Origin: Pseudomonadota bacterium | Lineage (GTDB): Bacteria; Desulfobacterota; Desulfobulbia; Desulfobulbales; Desulfocapsaceae | DNA length: 49,098 nucleotides | Assembly: GCA_018821985.1 (NCBI GenBank) | Contig: JAHJKP010000001.1 | Span: forward strand, 1 to 49,098 | Direction of reading: 5' to 3' | Shown: piece by piece, positions 1-8,655 of the stretch | Numbering within the stretch: the first letter of the stretch is position 1 | Layout: each line of letters starts with the position of its first letter | Notes under the pieces: model-generated | What the model was told of the DNA's origin: nothing | Database searches by the model: none | The model's input: only the letters and a program-made list of their open reading frames with translations | Made by a program: the position numbers and the translations under genes

Positions 1-396
1 CAATCGTCACGGCACACCGGAGATAGTCAACACCGATCAGGGGAGCCAGTTTACCGCTGAAGAATTCGTGAAAGCGGTCAAGGATAGGGGCTCCAAGATC
101 AGTATGGACGGACGAGGAGCTTGGCGGGATAATGTTTTTGTCGAACGGTTATGGAAATCGGTGAAATACGAGCGAGTCTATTTGCATGCCTATGACTCGG
201 TCAACGAAGCTCGCAAGTCGATCATGCAATATCTGGACTGGTACAACCGATCCAGGCCACATTCAAAATTAGGTAAAAAAACACCTGGCGAGGCGTATGT
301 CATGATGCTGCCGACGGTTGAACAGGCAGCGTAAAAAAAGCAGAAATTTCACTTAAAAAAACGTGTAATACTGTTCAAACGATCGGAGCCACTTCT
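1..396 (+). mobile_element. IS3-family insertion sequence, right end (partial)
   Basis: This is the 3' part of an IS3-family element: the end of the transposase frame followed by a short non-coding tail. The right terminal inverted repeat probably lies at about 381-396 (gatcggagccacttct). Its complement, agaagtggctcc, resembles the aaaagtggacac at the left end of the element at 48.8 kb. The two ends are similar but not identical, so they are related, not copies. The exact outer boundary is inferred, because the left end and target duplication lie outside the window. Confidence 0.75.
2..334 (+). CDS. IS3-family transposase OrfB, C-terminal part
   Basis: The reading frame is open from base 2 to the stop at 334, so the gene begins before the window. 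It encodes the end of an rve-type DDE integrase core. The second catalytic Asp is in NTDQGSQFT (bases 29-55) and the catalytic Glu in DNVFVERLWKSVKYE. The usual IS3 ending YNRSRPHSKLGKKTPGEAY follows. The protein cuts and joins IS ends and normally works as a fusion with OrfA made by frameshifting. No frame damage is visible in this part, so the element may be intact. GTG at 68 is internal and is not the true start. Confidence 0.9.
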   Translation, partial: NRHGTPEIVNTDQGSQFTAEEFVKAVKDRGSKISMDGRGAWRDNVFVERLWKSVKYERVYLHAYDSVNEARKSIMQYLDWYNRSRPHSKLGKKTPGEAYVMMLPTVEQAA

Positions 397-773
397 GAAG
401 TCAAAAATAAACAAGTCACAAATCGCCTCTATGACGTGCGTTCACTTATGACACTTCTTTCCAGAAGGAAGTCGGAGGAGTTTTATGGATCAGCCTGTAA
501 TTAAGGGAAGGTTGGCGATACCTTAGCTGTTTCCGGCCTGAATTTTGTTGATTTTCCAGGGGAGGGAAGTGGGTTTCACAGGAACACCGATATCTTTAGC
601 GGTGAGACAGTACGAACTCGCAGCACAACCAAAGAATGGGATGAAAGGGAACTGGAATAAACAAGCCATGGTTTGTCAAAATTCAACACATTCATAGCAA
701 AGTCGCCTGAGAATCTTGATATTTTCTCCCGCAGATAAACATAAACTCCGGGAGAGAGGCGCGACTCTTACTC
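397..773. other. non-coding interval between IS and delta-60 gene
   Basis: I see no convincing gene here. A GGAGG-like motif precedes an ATG at 485 (MDQPVIKGRLAIP), but a stop follows after 13 codons. This may be the remnant of a gene broken by the insertion. The region near 560-650 is purine-rich without a clear stem. No tRNA or terminator with a T-run was found. Confidence 0.4.
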
Positions 774-2732
774 TCACCTCTTTTGATAAAGTATGCTGGA
801 ACCAAGCATCACAGTTCCACATAGTGCAAATATAAGCACACACATACCAGGCACCCCTAGATGGAGGGCCATAGAACTGCATAAAAAAACAGGCAAGAGA
901 GAAAAACGAACCAACAAGCGCAGGACAGGTTGATCAGCAATAAACGCAGCAATCGGCGGCGAGTAGTTATAATAAAAGCGCACGAACATTCGGCCTGCCT
1001 CATGGGTCAACAGGTATCTATCCCTGAAAAGACGCAGGCTTTGAACATGGGGATCAAGAATAGAACCATACGCCGCGGTTGCGATAAAGCAGGCATCTTT
1101 GGTTTCAAAATCAAGTTGTTTACCGTAATAAACAATACTCTCAGAAGTAACCCCATACGCCCTGACATAATAGCGCGTCCCAGGAGTCAACCCACTGAGA
1201 ATACTGCCATAACGACCGACACCGGTTCCATCGCTGGTGAATCCTTCTCTGGTAACATCAGTAGTAGTGGTAGTGGTAGTGGTTTTCAATACCGGATAAG
1301 GAACAACGGAATACACGACTCCCCTGCTGGTAAAGGTCAACCCGGAACTCTCTTTAATTTCGCCTCCGGTAAAACAACCAACTCTGGATATTTCCGTAAT
1401 AGCTGTTGTGGCAATAAAGTCCGACTCTTCGCCTGCGCCCACTGCTTTACCTTCAGCTAATTCCTTCCCCGCATAGCGGGCAAGAACAAAACTACTGGTA
1501 TTACTCTCTTCACTGGAGCCAACAGCAATGAGTTTTGCATCAGCCTGCAGGGCCAATGCATACACCACACCCTCCAACTGATCCGGTGCGGATGTTACAG
1601 CAGACAACCCTGACTGAGAGTCTGGTACCAAAGGATATTGAAGGAGAACCTGTTCATGCCTGCCCTCCACAGTTGCATAACCGGCAATAAAAACAGTGGA
1701 AGCAGTAGCCAAGACACTATAAGCAACATCATCTTCACCACCGAGGTCATAACTCAGCACCCCCCCGCCACCTACGCCAAAGTCACGGTCCACTTTGCCT
1801 TCGCTGGTAAATCGAAACAAAGCAACATCCTGTTGCTGTTCGGCACCCACAGAACCTGCCACCAGAATAGCGCCATCTTCTTGCACCCACAGGCTTTTAC
1901 CAATGGCATCCCTGTTATCATCCAGAGTTTCAGCTACGCCATCAGTACCAAAACTGACATCAGGCAAGCCATCTGCAGAAAACCGTAATAATAACACACT
2001 TCTCAGATCTTTTCCTTCACGGCAGCCTGCCATAACAATGCGGCCATCTTTTTGAATTGCCATGGCCGTAATTTCAGCATTACCCTCCACATCAGCAAGG
2101 ACTACACCCGCTTTGCCAAAGGAACGATCGAAAGATCCATCCGCAAGAAAACGAACCAGAACTCCCACGTTTCTGGAACCTTCTTCAATCGCCCCCGACA
2201 CCAGAACAGCACCGTCTTCCTGGAGGGCAACCGCAGTGGCAATATCATTGCCACTGCCAACAGACAAAGTGACCATTCCATTCACCCCGAAATCAGGATC
2301 AAGATTACCATTTACAGTAAAGCGCAACAAAGCGATATCGCGATCCTGACCATTAAAGGTGTAACCGCAGGTAACGATCTTGCCATCATCCTGCAGCGCA
2401 ATCCCTAAAGCCTCGTCATCTCCACTCCCAACAACGGTCACAACCTGACCGCTCAAGTTAAAGGAAGTATCAAGACCGCCCTCTGAATTATAACGCACGA
2501 GAGCAAAATCAAGATTGGAATTATTAGACGAAGAACCGGCAACAAGAATCTTACCATCAGGCTGAATGACAACTGCATGAGCCTTGTCTTCATAGTATCC
2601 GACCTTAGTTTTGACAAGACCACCCAGGCCAAACGAAGAGTCAAGCATCACTGCAGAAACAGCATGCCAGTGTAACAAAAAAGAAAAAAATACAAAAATA
2701 CTTAAAAAGAGCTTTGCAAATCGTTTAGCCAT
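774..2732 (-). CDS. secreted delta-60 repeat protein with FN3-like region and CFI-box C-terminus
   Basis: A 652-residue exported protein. Residues 1-27 form a signal peptide, and AGGAGAG sits at good spacing before the ATG. About seven delta-60 repeats follow (LDxSFGxxGxV ... ALQxDGKIxVAG ... LxRxxxDG), which are expected to form a beta-propeller. Next come an octathreonine stretch encoded by near-repetitive ACC/ACT codons and a segment ending [14 protein letters not shown], typical of fibronectin III-like modules. The C-terminus carries [10 protein letters not shown], then FRDRYLL and YYNYSPP, then hydrophobic stretches. This is the layout of CFI-box-CTERM proteins, thought to be anchored or processed surface proteins. 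Function is unknown; a surface or adhesive role is inference. No partner genes are adjacent. Confidence 0.85.
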   Translation of the reverse strand: MAKRFAKLFLSIFVFFSFLLHWHAVSAVMLDSSFGLGGLVKTKVGYYEDKAHAVVIQPDGKILVAGSSSNNSNLDFALVRYNSEGGLDTSFNLSGQVVTVVGSGDDEALGIALQDDGKIVTCGYTFNGQDRDIALLRFTVNGNLDPDFGVNGMVTLSVGSGNDIATAVALQEDGAVLVSGAIEEGSRNVGVLVRFLADGSFDRSFGKAGVVLADVEGNAEITAMAIQKDGRIVMAGCREGKDLRSVLLLRFSADGLPDVSFGTDGVAETLDDNRDAIGKSLWVQEDGAILVAGSVGAEQQQDVALFRFTSEGKVDRDFGVGGGGVLSYDLGGEDDVAYSVLATASTVFIAGYATVEGRHEQVLLQYPLVPDSQSGLSAVTSAPDQLEGVVYALALQADAKLIAVGSSEESNTSSFVLARYAGKELAEGKAVGAGEESDFIATTAITEISRVGCFTGGEIKESSGLTFTSRGVVYSVVPYPVLKTTTTTTTTDVTREGFTSDGTGVGRYGSILSGLTPGTRYYVRAYGVTSESIVYYGKQLDFETKDACFIATAAYGSILDPHVQSLRLFRDRYLLTHEAGRMFVRFYYNYSPPIAAFIADQPVLRLLVRFSLLPVFLCSSMALHLGVPGMCVLIFALCGTVMLGSSILYQKR

Positions 2733-3013
2733 TACATCTCTCCTGATATCAAATACGTTGCTCTATGGGGAATTCAGCCATCATCTAAAATATCATACTC
2801 TTTTGATCCTGACGAAGCAAATAAATGCACGAACGATACAACCTCCGCATTCATGCCACACATGTAGATTAAGATAAAAACATTGACAACTCTCCTCGGA
2901 GATGATTATTTTTAGATAAGAATTTTAAAAATAATCAGTTTTCTTCCGGCAGAATTTACTTTTACAAAAATTTTTTTCACAAACATAAATCCAACACTGA
3001 AGAGGTTATTCCA

Positions 3014-3460
3014 ATGAATAAAATGCTTCTCAGCATCTTTCTCCTGTGTTCCATATTTACCTCATCCTGTGCCACCAAAGGTCAAACAGGAGCAGGCGCA
3101 GGAGCCGTGGGTGGCGCGCTTGTCGGACAGGCCATTGGCCACAATACAGAAGCCACCCTTATTGGCGCGGCTGTAGGCACTATGCTCGGTTATATGGTAG
3201 GAAACGAGATGGACAAATATGACCGGGAACAGCTCAATCACGCTTATGAACGAGGGGTTTCCGGGCAGCCCACAGCTTGGCGCAATCCTGACAACGGCAA
3301 CACCTATGAAGTAAGACCTCAACCCGCCTATTCTGACCCTACATCAAACAGACCATGCAGACAGGCAGAAATTATCGCCATCATTGATGGCAAGACCGAA
3401 AGAACCTATACTACGGCCTGCCGGGATGACAATGGTCACTGGCAGCTGCAGAACAAGTAA
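3014..3460 (+). CDS. glycine-zipper outer-membrane lipoprotein (17 kDa antigen-like)
   Basis: A 148-residue lipoprotein with a signal peptide and lipobox FTSSC (lipidated Cys19). A glycine-zipper segment follows (GAGAGAVGGALVGQAIG and GAAVGTMLGYMVG, about residues 26-64). The C-terminal half has the pattern WRNPDNGNTYEVRPQPAY ... CRQAEIIAIIDGKTERTYTTACR, matching the surface-antigen/SmpA-like lipoproteins of proteobacteria. The paired cysteines may form a disulfide. It likely sits in the outer membrane with a structural role; no specific function is known. It is a single gene ended by a strong hairpin at 3494. An AGAGG motif lies about 7 bases before the ATG. Confidence 0.85.
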   Translation: MNKMLLSIFLLCSIFTSSCATKGQTGAGAGAVGGALVGQAIGHNTEATLIGAAVGTMLGYMVGNEMDKYDREQLNHAYERGVSGQPTAWRNPDNGNTYEVRPQPAYSDPTSNRPCRQAEIIAIIDGKTERTYTTACRDDNGHWQLQNK

Positions 3461-3493
3461 TCAGACCATAAAAAGTTAAAAAGCAGATCAAGG

Positions 3494-3523
3494 AGCAGAC
3501 ACCAACAGTGTCTGCTTTTTTTT
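3494..3523 (+). terminator. rho-independent terminator
   Basis: A 9-bp perfect stem (agcagacac / gtgtctgct) with a 5-nt loop is followed directly by eight T residues. It ends the lipoprotein transcript and lies just before yjbQ. Confidence 0.93.
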
Positions 3524-3538
3524 ATTCTGAGGTACCCA

Positions 3539-3946
3539 ATGTCTCCAGGAAAAATCACAATTACTACCTCCAGCTCCATGCAGCTCATTGACATCACCGA
3601 CCAGATAGATCTAGAAATAAGCAGAGCAAATATCCAAGAAGGGATCTGTTATCTTTTTAATCCGCACACCACTGCTGGCCTGACCATCAACGAAGGTGCG
3701 GATCCAACTGTCAAAGATGACATCATCTCCGGTTTCCAGAAAATGATCCCCATGCACTATGCTTACAAACATCTTGAGGGAAACTCACCTGCCCACATCA
3801 TGGCATCTCTTATGGGCAGCACGCTAACTATCTTTATCGAAAATGGACAACTGGTGCTCGGCACCTGGCAGAAGATTTTTTTCTGTGAATTTGATGGCCC
3901 TCGCAGCAGAAGCATTCAATGGCGAGTTATTTCAACCAGCGCCTGA
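3539..3946 (+). CDS. yjbQ: YjbQ/UPF0047 family protein
   Basis: A 135-residue protein with the whole YjbQ signature: an N-terminal beta region, then NPHTTAGLTINEGADP with the conserved His and Glu, HYAYKHLEGNSPAHI in the middle, and GTWQKIFFCEFDGPRSR near the end. The family length is about 130-140. Members can show weak thiamine-phosphate synthase activity and are trimeric metal-binding proteins; their physiological role is not settled. GAGGT lies 5-6 bases before the ATG. It starts a plus-strand run with the small protein, ubiD and the pseudouridine synthase, all closely packed. Confidence 0.93.
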   Translation: MSPGKITITTSSSMQLIDITDQIDLEISRANIQEGICYLFNPHTTAGLTINEGADPTVKDDIISGFQKMIPMHYAYKHLEGNSPAHIMASLMGSTLTIFIENGQLVLGTWQKIFFCEFDGPRSRSIQWRVISTSA

Positions 3947-3974
3947 TTTCTTTAATCTCTTCGTTTCTCATTCC

Positions 3975-4229
3975 ATGACCCTTGATTCTCAACAGATTTG
4001 TTTTGGCCTGAACCCACAACTCGACCAGCAATCACTCTCCTGCTTTCTGCAACTTGCAGGCAGGCAGGAATTTGCTGATTTCCTGAGCCAGCGTCTCTCC
4101 GAACAGGAAATTCATGCATTTGTAGATTTTTTTACTGGTATTCTGAAGCGTAACCTCAGCGAAGAGGAATACCATCGCCTCTTTCTCCAAGACGAACACC
4201 ACCATCATCACCCAGTAGAAAAAGGATAA
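3975..4229 (+). CDS. small hypothetical protein with His-rich tail
   Basis: An 84-residue protein that I cannot assign to a named family. The frame is open upstream to 3843, but that part runs inside yjbQ. ATG 3975, 28 bases after the yjbQ stop, is the sensible start. The sequence is mainly helical and acidic, with AGRQEFADFLSQRLSEQEI and a C-terminal EHHHHHPVEKG. The five-His cluster could bind a transition metal; that is inference. Its stop lies 3 bases before the ubiD start, which suggests co-translation. Confidence 0.65.
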   Translation: MTLDSQQICFGLNPQLDQQSLSCFLQLAGRQEFADFLSQRLSEQEIHAFVDFFTGILKRNLSEEEYHRLFLQDEHHHHHPVEKG

Positions 4230-4232
4230 ATC

Positions 4233-6011
4233 ATGGCCGATCAAACCCTGGACGACCTGCGCAGCTATCTCAATCTGCTCAAGCAGGAAGGAGAACTGCT
4301 CATTATCGATCAGGAGGTTAATCCTTATCTGGAAATCGCCGAGATCCATCGCCGTGTTATTCAGAAACAGGGACCAGCCCTACTCTTCACTAAGGTGAAG
4401 GGCAGTGTTTTTCCGGTAGTGACCAATCTCTTCGGCACGAACAAACGTCTTGAGCTGGCCTTTGGCCGCAGGCCACAGCAATTTGTTCGCGATCTGGTAC
4501 ACCTGACCGAAACCATCATGCCCCTGAAGCTGAAGAAGCTATGGGACAATCGTCACCTCTTCACCGAAGGGTTAAAAATCGGTCTGAAAGAGAGCCGCAA
4601 GGGCGCGATCCTGGAGAACTGTCAGGTCCCCGCCCGCTTAAGCAGTCTGCCCATGCTCACATCCTGGCACAGCGACGGTGGCCCTTTTGTCACGCTGCCT
4701 CTTGTCTATACTGAACACCCGGACGGACGCGGTCATAATCTCGGCATGTACCGCATCCAACGCCATGACGACACCACCACCGGCATCCACTGGCAGATCC
4801 ATAAGGGGGGGGGCTACCACTACCATGAGGCAGAGAAGCTGAATCAAGCCCTGCCCCTTACCCTCTATATCGGCGGTCCGCCTGCCCTCATGCTCTCAGC
4901 CATTGCCCCCCTGCCGGAAGATATCCCCGAATTGATGCTCACCTCCCTGCTCATGGGTAAAAAACTGGCGATGGTGGCTGACCCCAGAGGTGGACATCGA
5001 CTGGTGGCGAACGCCGAATTTGCCATAAAAGGAGAAGTGCCGCCCCATATCAGACGTCCGGAAGGCCCCTTTGGCGACCATTATGGCTACAACTCTCTGC
5101 AGCATGATTATCCCGTTTTCCAGGTCAGTCACCTCTACCATCGCCATAAGGCCATTTATCCAGCAACCATCGTCGGACGGCCAAGACAGGAGGATTATTT
5201 CATTGGAGACTTTCTGCAGGAACTGCTCTCCCCACTTTTTCCCCTTGTCATGAAGGGAGTAAGAGAGCTGAAGACCTTTGGTGAGACCGGATTTCATTGT
5301 CTGGCTGCAGCCAAGGTTCAGGACCGCTATCCACGTGAGGCCTTTGCCTGCGGCCTGAGGGTCTTGGGAGAGGGCCAGCTTTCCCTGACCAAATTTCTCA
5401 TCATCACCGATGGAGATATCGACATCACCGACTTCCGCAAACTGTGGGTTCATGTCCTGGAACGCATCGAATGGGAGCGTGACCTTTTTGTTTTTGCCAA
5501 TGTCTCCCAGGACACCCTTGATTACACCGGCCCATCGGTCAACAAAGGCTCAAAGGCCATGATGATGGGACTGGGGAAAGACAAAAAACGGGTACTGCCA
5601 GGGTCATTTTCAGGTACTCTCCCCCCTTCCTGCGTACGTCCAGTCGTCTTCATGCCTGGAACTCTGGTTCTCCAGGGGAGTCCTTACCAGGAAGCGACGG
5701 AACTGGCGGCTGAGCTTTGCCAATGGGAAGGAGTGGCAGAATGGCCAGTCATTATTTTGGTTGATAATAGCACGGATGCCACCTGCTCCATGCAGGAATT
5801 TCTCTGGACCCTGTTCACCCGTTTTGAACCGGCTGCCGATATCCATGGCGCAGCCACAGCTGTCCAGCGCTTCCATGTTGGCCTCACTCCGCCCATCGTC
5901 TTTGACTGCCGGATGAAACCCTGGTACACGGACGTCCTCGAAGTAGATGAGGCCACAAAAACACTGGTAGATAAACGCATTCACACTCTGCTTCCTCCAA
6001 ATCTTCGATGA
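4233..6011 (+). CDS. ubiD: UbiD-family (prenylated-FMN) decarboxylase
   Basis: A 592-residue UbiD-type enzyme, which non-oxidatively decarboxylates an aromatic or unsaturated acid using prenyl-FMN and a metal. In quinone synthesis the substrate would be a polyprenyl-hydroxybenzoate or a menaquinone precursor. Visible family marks are DGGPFVTLPLVYT and GRGHNLGMYRIQ (cofactor and metal-side residues), and RRPEGPFGDHYGY containing the catalytic Glu and the Asp/Glu pair. The length fits the long UbiD branch. Sulfate reducers use menaquinone, so a role in menaquinone formation is the best guess, but the substrate cannot be read from sequence. It overlaps the next gene by ATGA, so the two are translationally coupled. 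No UbiX-type prenyltransferase is nearby. Confidence 0.9.
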   Translation: MADQTLDDLRSYLNLLKQEGELLIIDQEVNPYLEIAEIHRRVIQKQGPALLFTKVKGSVFPVVTNLFGTNKRLELAFGRRPQQFVRDLVHLTETIMPLKLKKLWDNRHLFTEGLKIGLKESRKGAILENCQVPARLSSLPMLTSWHSDGGPFVTLPLVYTEHPDGRGHNLGMYRIQRHDDTTTGIHWQIHKGGGYHYHEAEKLNQALPLTLYIGGPPALMLSAIAPLPEDIPELMLTSLLMGKKLAMVADPRGGHRLVANAEFAIKGEVPPHIRRPEGPFGDHYGYNSLQHDYPVFQVSHLYHRHKAIYPATIVGRPRQEDYFIGDFLQELLSPLFPLVMKGVRELKTFGETGFHCLAAAKVQDRYPREAFACGLRVLGEGQLSLTKFLIITDGDIDITDFRKLWVHVLERIEWERDLFVFANVSQDTLDYTGPSVNKGSKAMMMGLGKDKKRVLPGSFSGTLPPSCVRPVVFMPGTLVLQGSPYQEATELAAELCQWEGVAEWPVIILVDNSTDATCSMQEFLWTLFTRFEPAADIHGAATAVQRFHVGLTPPIVFDCRMKPWYTDVLEVDEATKTLVDKRIHTLLPPNLR

Positions 6012-6751
6012 GCGAAACAGTCCGTCTGCAGAAGTACCTTGCCGGATGCGGAATTGCCTCCAGACGAAAGGCAGAAGAGATAATAGCTCAAGGCAGAGTA
6101 ACTGTAGATGGCGAGATTGTCGCCGCCATGGGATCACAGATTGATCCGTCCAGCCAGGAGATCCGTCTGGACGGGAAACTTGTCACCCCCCATAATGATT
6201 TTCTCTATATCCTGCTCAACAAGCCGCAGGGCTATGTGACCACCATGTCAGATCCCCAGGGGCGCCCCATTGTCACCTCCCTGCTTCATGGAATCAACGT
6301 TCGCCTGTTTCCGGTCGGACGACTGGACCTGGACACTGAAGGGGCCCTTATTCTCACCAACGACGGGGAACTGGCCCAGAAGATTCAACACCCCAGTTAC
6401 GAGGTAACAAAGACCTATGAAGCACGGGTCCTTGGGCGCCCTGCTGAGAAAATGCTCCAGAAACTGGAGCACGGAATTCTGCTGGAAGGAAAACAAACGG
6501 CCCCTGCCAAGATTATGATTATCGCCAGAGAAACTGGGACAAGCAGCATCAGGATAACCATCCATGAAGGGAGAAAACGCCAGGTAAGAAAGATGTTCCA
6601 GGCCATTGGCCATCCTGTCGTCCACTTGAAACGTATTGCCTATGGCAATCTCTTTTTGCAGGGACTGTCGACGGGAAAATATCGTATTCTCAGCCCGGAA
6701 GATCTTAAAAAAATATTTATAAAGAAAATCCCTTTACAAAAGAAGAAATAG
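6008..6751 (+). CDS. rluB: rRNA pseudouridine synthase, RsuA/RluB family
   Basis: A 247-residue protein with an N-terminal S4 RNA-binding domain (VRLQKYLAGCGIASRRKAE, residues 5-23) and an RsuA/RluB catalytic domain. The motif GRLDLDTEGALILTNDG (104-120) contains the catalytic Asp107. KTYEARV and the downstream HEGRKRQVRKMFQAIGHPV are also conserved. It converts a uridine of large-subunit (RluB) or small-subunit (RsuA) rRNA to pseudouridine; RluB is favoured by overall similarity. It starts inside the ubiD stop (ATGA). The C-terminus is Lys-rich. Confidence 0.88.
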   Translation: MSETVRLQKYLAGCGIASRRKAEEIIAQGRVTVDGEIVAAMGSQIDPSSQEIRLDGKLVTPHNDFLYILLNKPQGYVTTMSDPQGRPIVTSLLHGINVRLFPVGRLDLDTEGALILTNDGELAQKIQHPSYEVTKTYEARVLGRPAEKMLQKLEHGILLEGKQTAPAKIMIIARETGTSSIRITIHEGRKRQVRKMFQAIGHPVVHLKRIAYGNLFLQGLSTGKYRILSPEDLKKIFIKKIPLQKKK

Positions 6752-6841
6752 TTGATTAAACTTAAGCTGTTAGGAATTCAACAATCTTAGAAGACCAGAA
6801 TAAAAGTTTCTCACTCGTTCTTTCAAACTGAAAAATGCTTG

Positions 6842-6874
6842 AAACTGCCTAAGCACTGTGCTTCAGGCAGTTTT
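6842..6874 (+). terminator. probable terminator hairpin
   Basis: The arms aaactgcct and aggcagttt, extended inward by aagca/tgctt around one bulged base, form a long stem followed by only four T. It lies between the pseudouridine synthase and the HU-like gene. Confidence 0.6.
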
Positions 6875-6933
6875 GGACTTTAACAATATTTTTTATCACA
6901 AAACGACAGCAGCTGAATTTACAGGAGTAAGGC

Positions 6934-7221
6934 ATGAACAAATCAGAACTTATTGAAACCCTGGCACAAGAAGTTGACCTTCCTCATCGCGAGGCTGCAG
7001 CCGTCACCAATACCATAATAGAAACAATGATCGAAGCCCTCGCCAAGGGTGACAACATTGAGATCCGTGGTTTCGGCAGTTTTGTGATCAAGCAGTATCG
7101 CTCGTATGAAGGACGTAATCCTAAAAGTGGCAAAAAGATTGAAGTTGCTCCCAAAAAACTTCCCTTTTTCAAAGTAGGAAAAGAGTTGCGGGAGCAGGTC
7201 AACCTGCACAGCAAGAAATAA
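6934..7221 (+). CDS. HU/IHF-family DNA-bending protein (IHF-beta-like)
   Basis: A 95-residue histone-like protein with the full HU/IHF fold: an N-terminal helical dimerisation part (MNKSELIETLAQEV), then IEIRGFGSFVIK, and the DNA-inserting arm with GRNPKSGKKIEV before PFFKVGKELRE. The Pro in GRNP is the residue that intercalates into the minor groove. It resembles IHF-beta more than HU, especially over the RGFGSF and PKSG segments, but a homodimeric HU-like role cannot be excluded. An AGGAG site lies 7-8 bases before the ATG. It stands alone between two hairpins. Confidence 0.9.
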   Translation: MNKSELIETLAQEVDLPHREAAAVTNTIIETMIEALAKGDNIEIRGFGSFVIKQYRSYEGRNPKSGKKIEVAPKKLPFFKVGKELREQVNLHSKK

Positions 7222-7224
7222 TCA

Positions 7225-7242
7225 GGGGCCAAGCAGGGCCCC
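7225..7242. terminator. GC-rich hairpin between convergent genes
   Basis: A 6-bp perfect stem (ggggcc / ggcccc) with a 6-nt loop lies between the ends of the HU-like gene and rimO. No T-run follows on either strand, so this is a weak candidate. Confidence 0.35.
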
Positions 7243-7250
7243 AAGCCACT

Positions 7251-8582
7251 TCAATAGATAATTTCTCCCACCAGATCATAGACCTGAGCTTCGTTAATTC
7301 GTACTTGGACAATATCTCCAGGGTTGGCAGTGCCATCGGATATATAAACACAGCCGTCAATATCAGGAGCCTGAAAGCGGGTCCTGCCTTCCAACAGCAG
7401 ATCTGTTTCCCGGCTTACCCCTTCCACCAGCACCGGCTCCACTCGCCCCACATATTTCTGCAAATTTGTCGCTGACACCTCTGCCTGCACCCCAAGAATA
7501 AAATCAAGGCGATCACTTTTCTCGCCCTCAGAACACTGATGAGAGAAATTTTCTGATGGACAGCCAGTCTCATTGGCATAGGCAAAGACTCCGACATGAT
7601 CCAGATGAGCCTCCCTTAAAAATTGTTCCAGCTGCCTCACATCATCATCAGTTTCACCAGGAAAACCAACCATCAGGGTGGTACGTAAGGCCACATTAGG
7701 GAGAAACGCCCGGACGCGACCAATAAGTTGATACAGGTCGTCACTTGCATAATGACGATTCATACGCTTTAGAACCGTATCACTGACATGTTGGAAAGGA
7801 ATATCCATATATGGCACAATACGCGGCTCCTCGGCCATCAACGAAAGCAGCGCGTCATTGATACCTGACGGATAAAGATACATAAGCCGGATCCATGGAA
7901 TTGAGCTCTCAGCCAGAAGGGACTTCAGCAATGCTGGCAGGTGAACGGAATCTGCCAGGTCGTCTCCGTAGGCAGTCAGATCCTGGGCTATAAGGGAGAG
8001 TTCCCGCACCCCTTTTTGTTCAAGATGTCCGGCCTCAGTGACCAGATCAGCTATGGGCCTGCTGCGCAGATCTCCCCTGATTGACGGAATCATGCAATAG
8101 GAACAACGGTTATTGCACCCTTCTGTAATCTTCAACCAGGAACGGTAAAAAGGGGTGGAAATGCGCCGAGGCATGGTACTATCCATCAGAAATCGCTCAG
8201 CGATAACAACCTTGTTCTTCAGCTCTCCTGCTATCAACGCTGCAACCAGCGACACTATTTGATGACAGCCTTCGGTACCAATAAAGAGATCAACCTCCGG
8301 CAACTCATGGAGAAGCTCTTCTCGGTATCGCTGCACCATGCACCCTGTCACCACCAGTAATTTATCTGGATCGTCCTGTTTTAGCAGAGTCAGCTCCAGA
8401 ATCTCCTCAATGGCCTCTTCCACTGCCGACTGGATAAATCCACAGGTATTGATGAGCAGCATCGACGCCTGTTCCGGATCTTCTTCAAAGGCCCAGCCGG
8501 CCTGTTCCAGAAGCCCGAACATCAACTCTGAATCCACAAGGTTTTTCGGGCAGCCAAGGCTGATCAGGTGAAAACTTGCCAT
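7251..8582 (-). CDS. rimO: ribosomal protein uS12 methylthiotransferase RimO
   Basis: A radical-SAM methylthiotransferase that adds a methylthio group to a conserved Asp of ribosomal protein uS12. The N-terminal MTTase domain begins FHLISLGCPKNLVDSE and carries three cluster cysteines (in SLGCPKN, INTCGF and VTGCMVQRY). The radical-SAM motif CNNRCSYCMIPSIRGDLRSR follows, and a C-terminal TRAM domain ends the protein (GRTRFQAPDIDG ... GDIVQVRI). The frame is open to 8606 (451 aa). The internal ATG at 8582 has AGGA about 9 bases upstream and starts MASFHLISLG, so I prefer it (443 aa). Confidence 0.95.
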   Translation of the reverse strand: MASFHLISLGCPKNLVDSELMFGLLEQAGWAFEEDPEQASMLLINTCGFIQSAVEEAIEEILELTLLKQDDPDKLLVVTGCMVQRYREELLHELPEVDLFIGTEGCHQIVSLVAALIAGELKNKVVIAERFLMDSTMPRRISTPFYRSWLKITEGCNNRCSYCMIPSIRGDLRSRPIADLVTEAGHLEQKGVRELSLIAQDLTAYGDDLADSVHLPALLKSLLAESSIPWIRLMYLYPSGINDALLSLMAEEPRIVPYMDIPFQHVSDTVLKRMNRHYASDDLYQLIGRVRAFLPNVALRTTLMVGFPGETDDDVRQLEQFLREAHLDHVGVFAYANETGCPSENFSHQCSEGEKSDRLDFILGVQAEVSATNLQKYVGRVEPVLVEGVSRETDLLLEGRTRFQAPDIDGCVYISDGTANPGDIVQVRINEAQVYDLVGEIIY

Positions 8583-8655
8583 ATCCATTTTTCCTATTCG
8601 AGACATAAAAATATTTCTCTGCGGTTTTCACAAGGGCTTCTTGGTCCGCCGCAGA

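Noticed and set aside
930-1460. Long plus-strand frames inside the delta-60 gene.
   Set aside because: Shadow frames of a clear minus-strand gene with repeats and signal peptide; no RBS and no family motifs.
3843-3974. Extended start of the small His-tailed protein inside yjbQ.
   Set aside because: It overlaps a well-supported gene by 100 bases; ATG 3975 follows the yjbQ stop.
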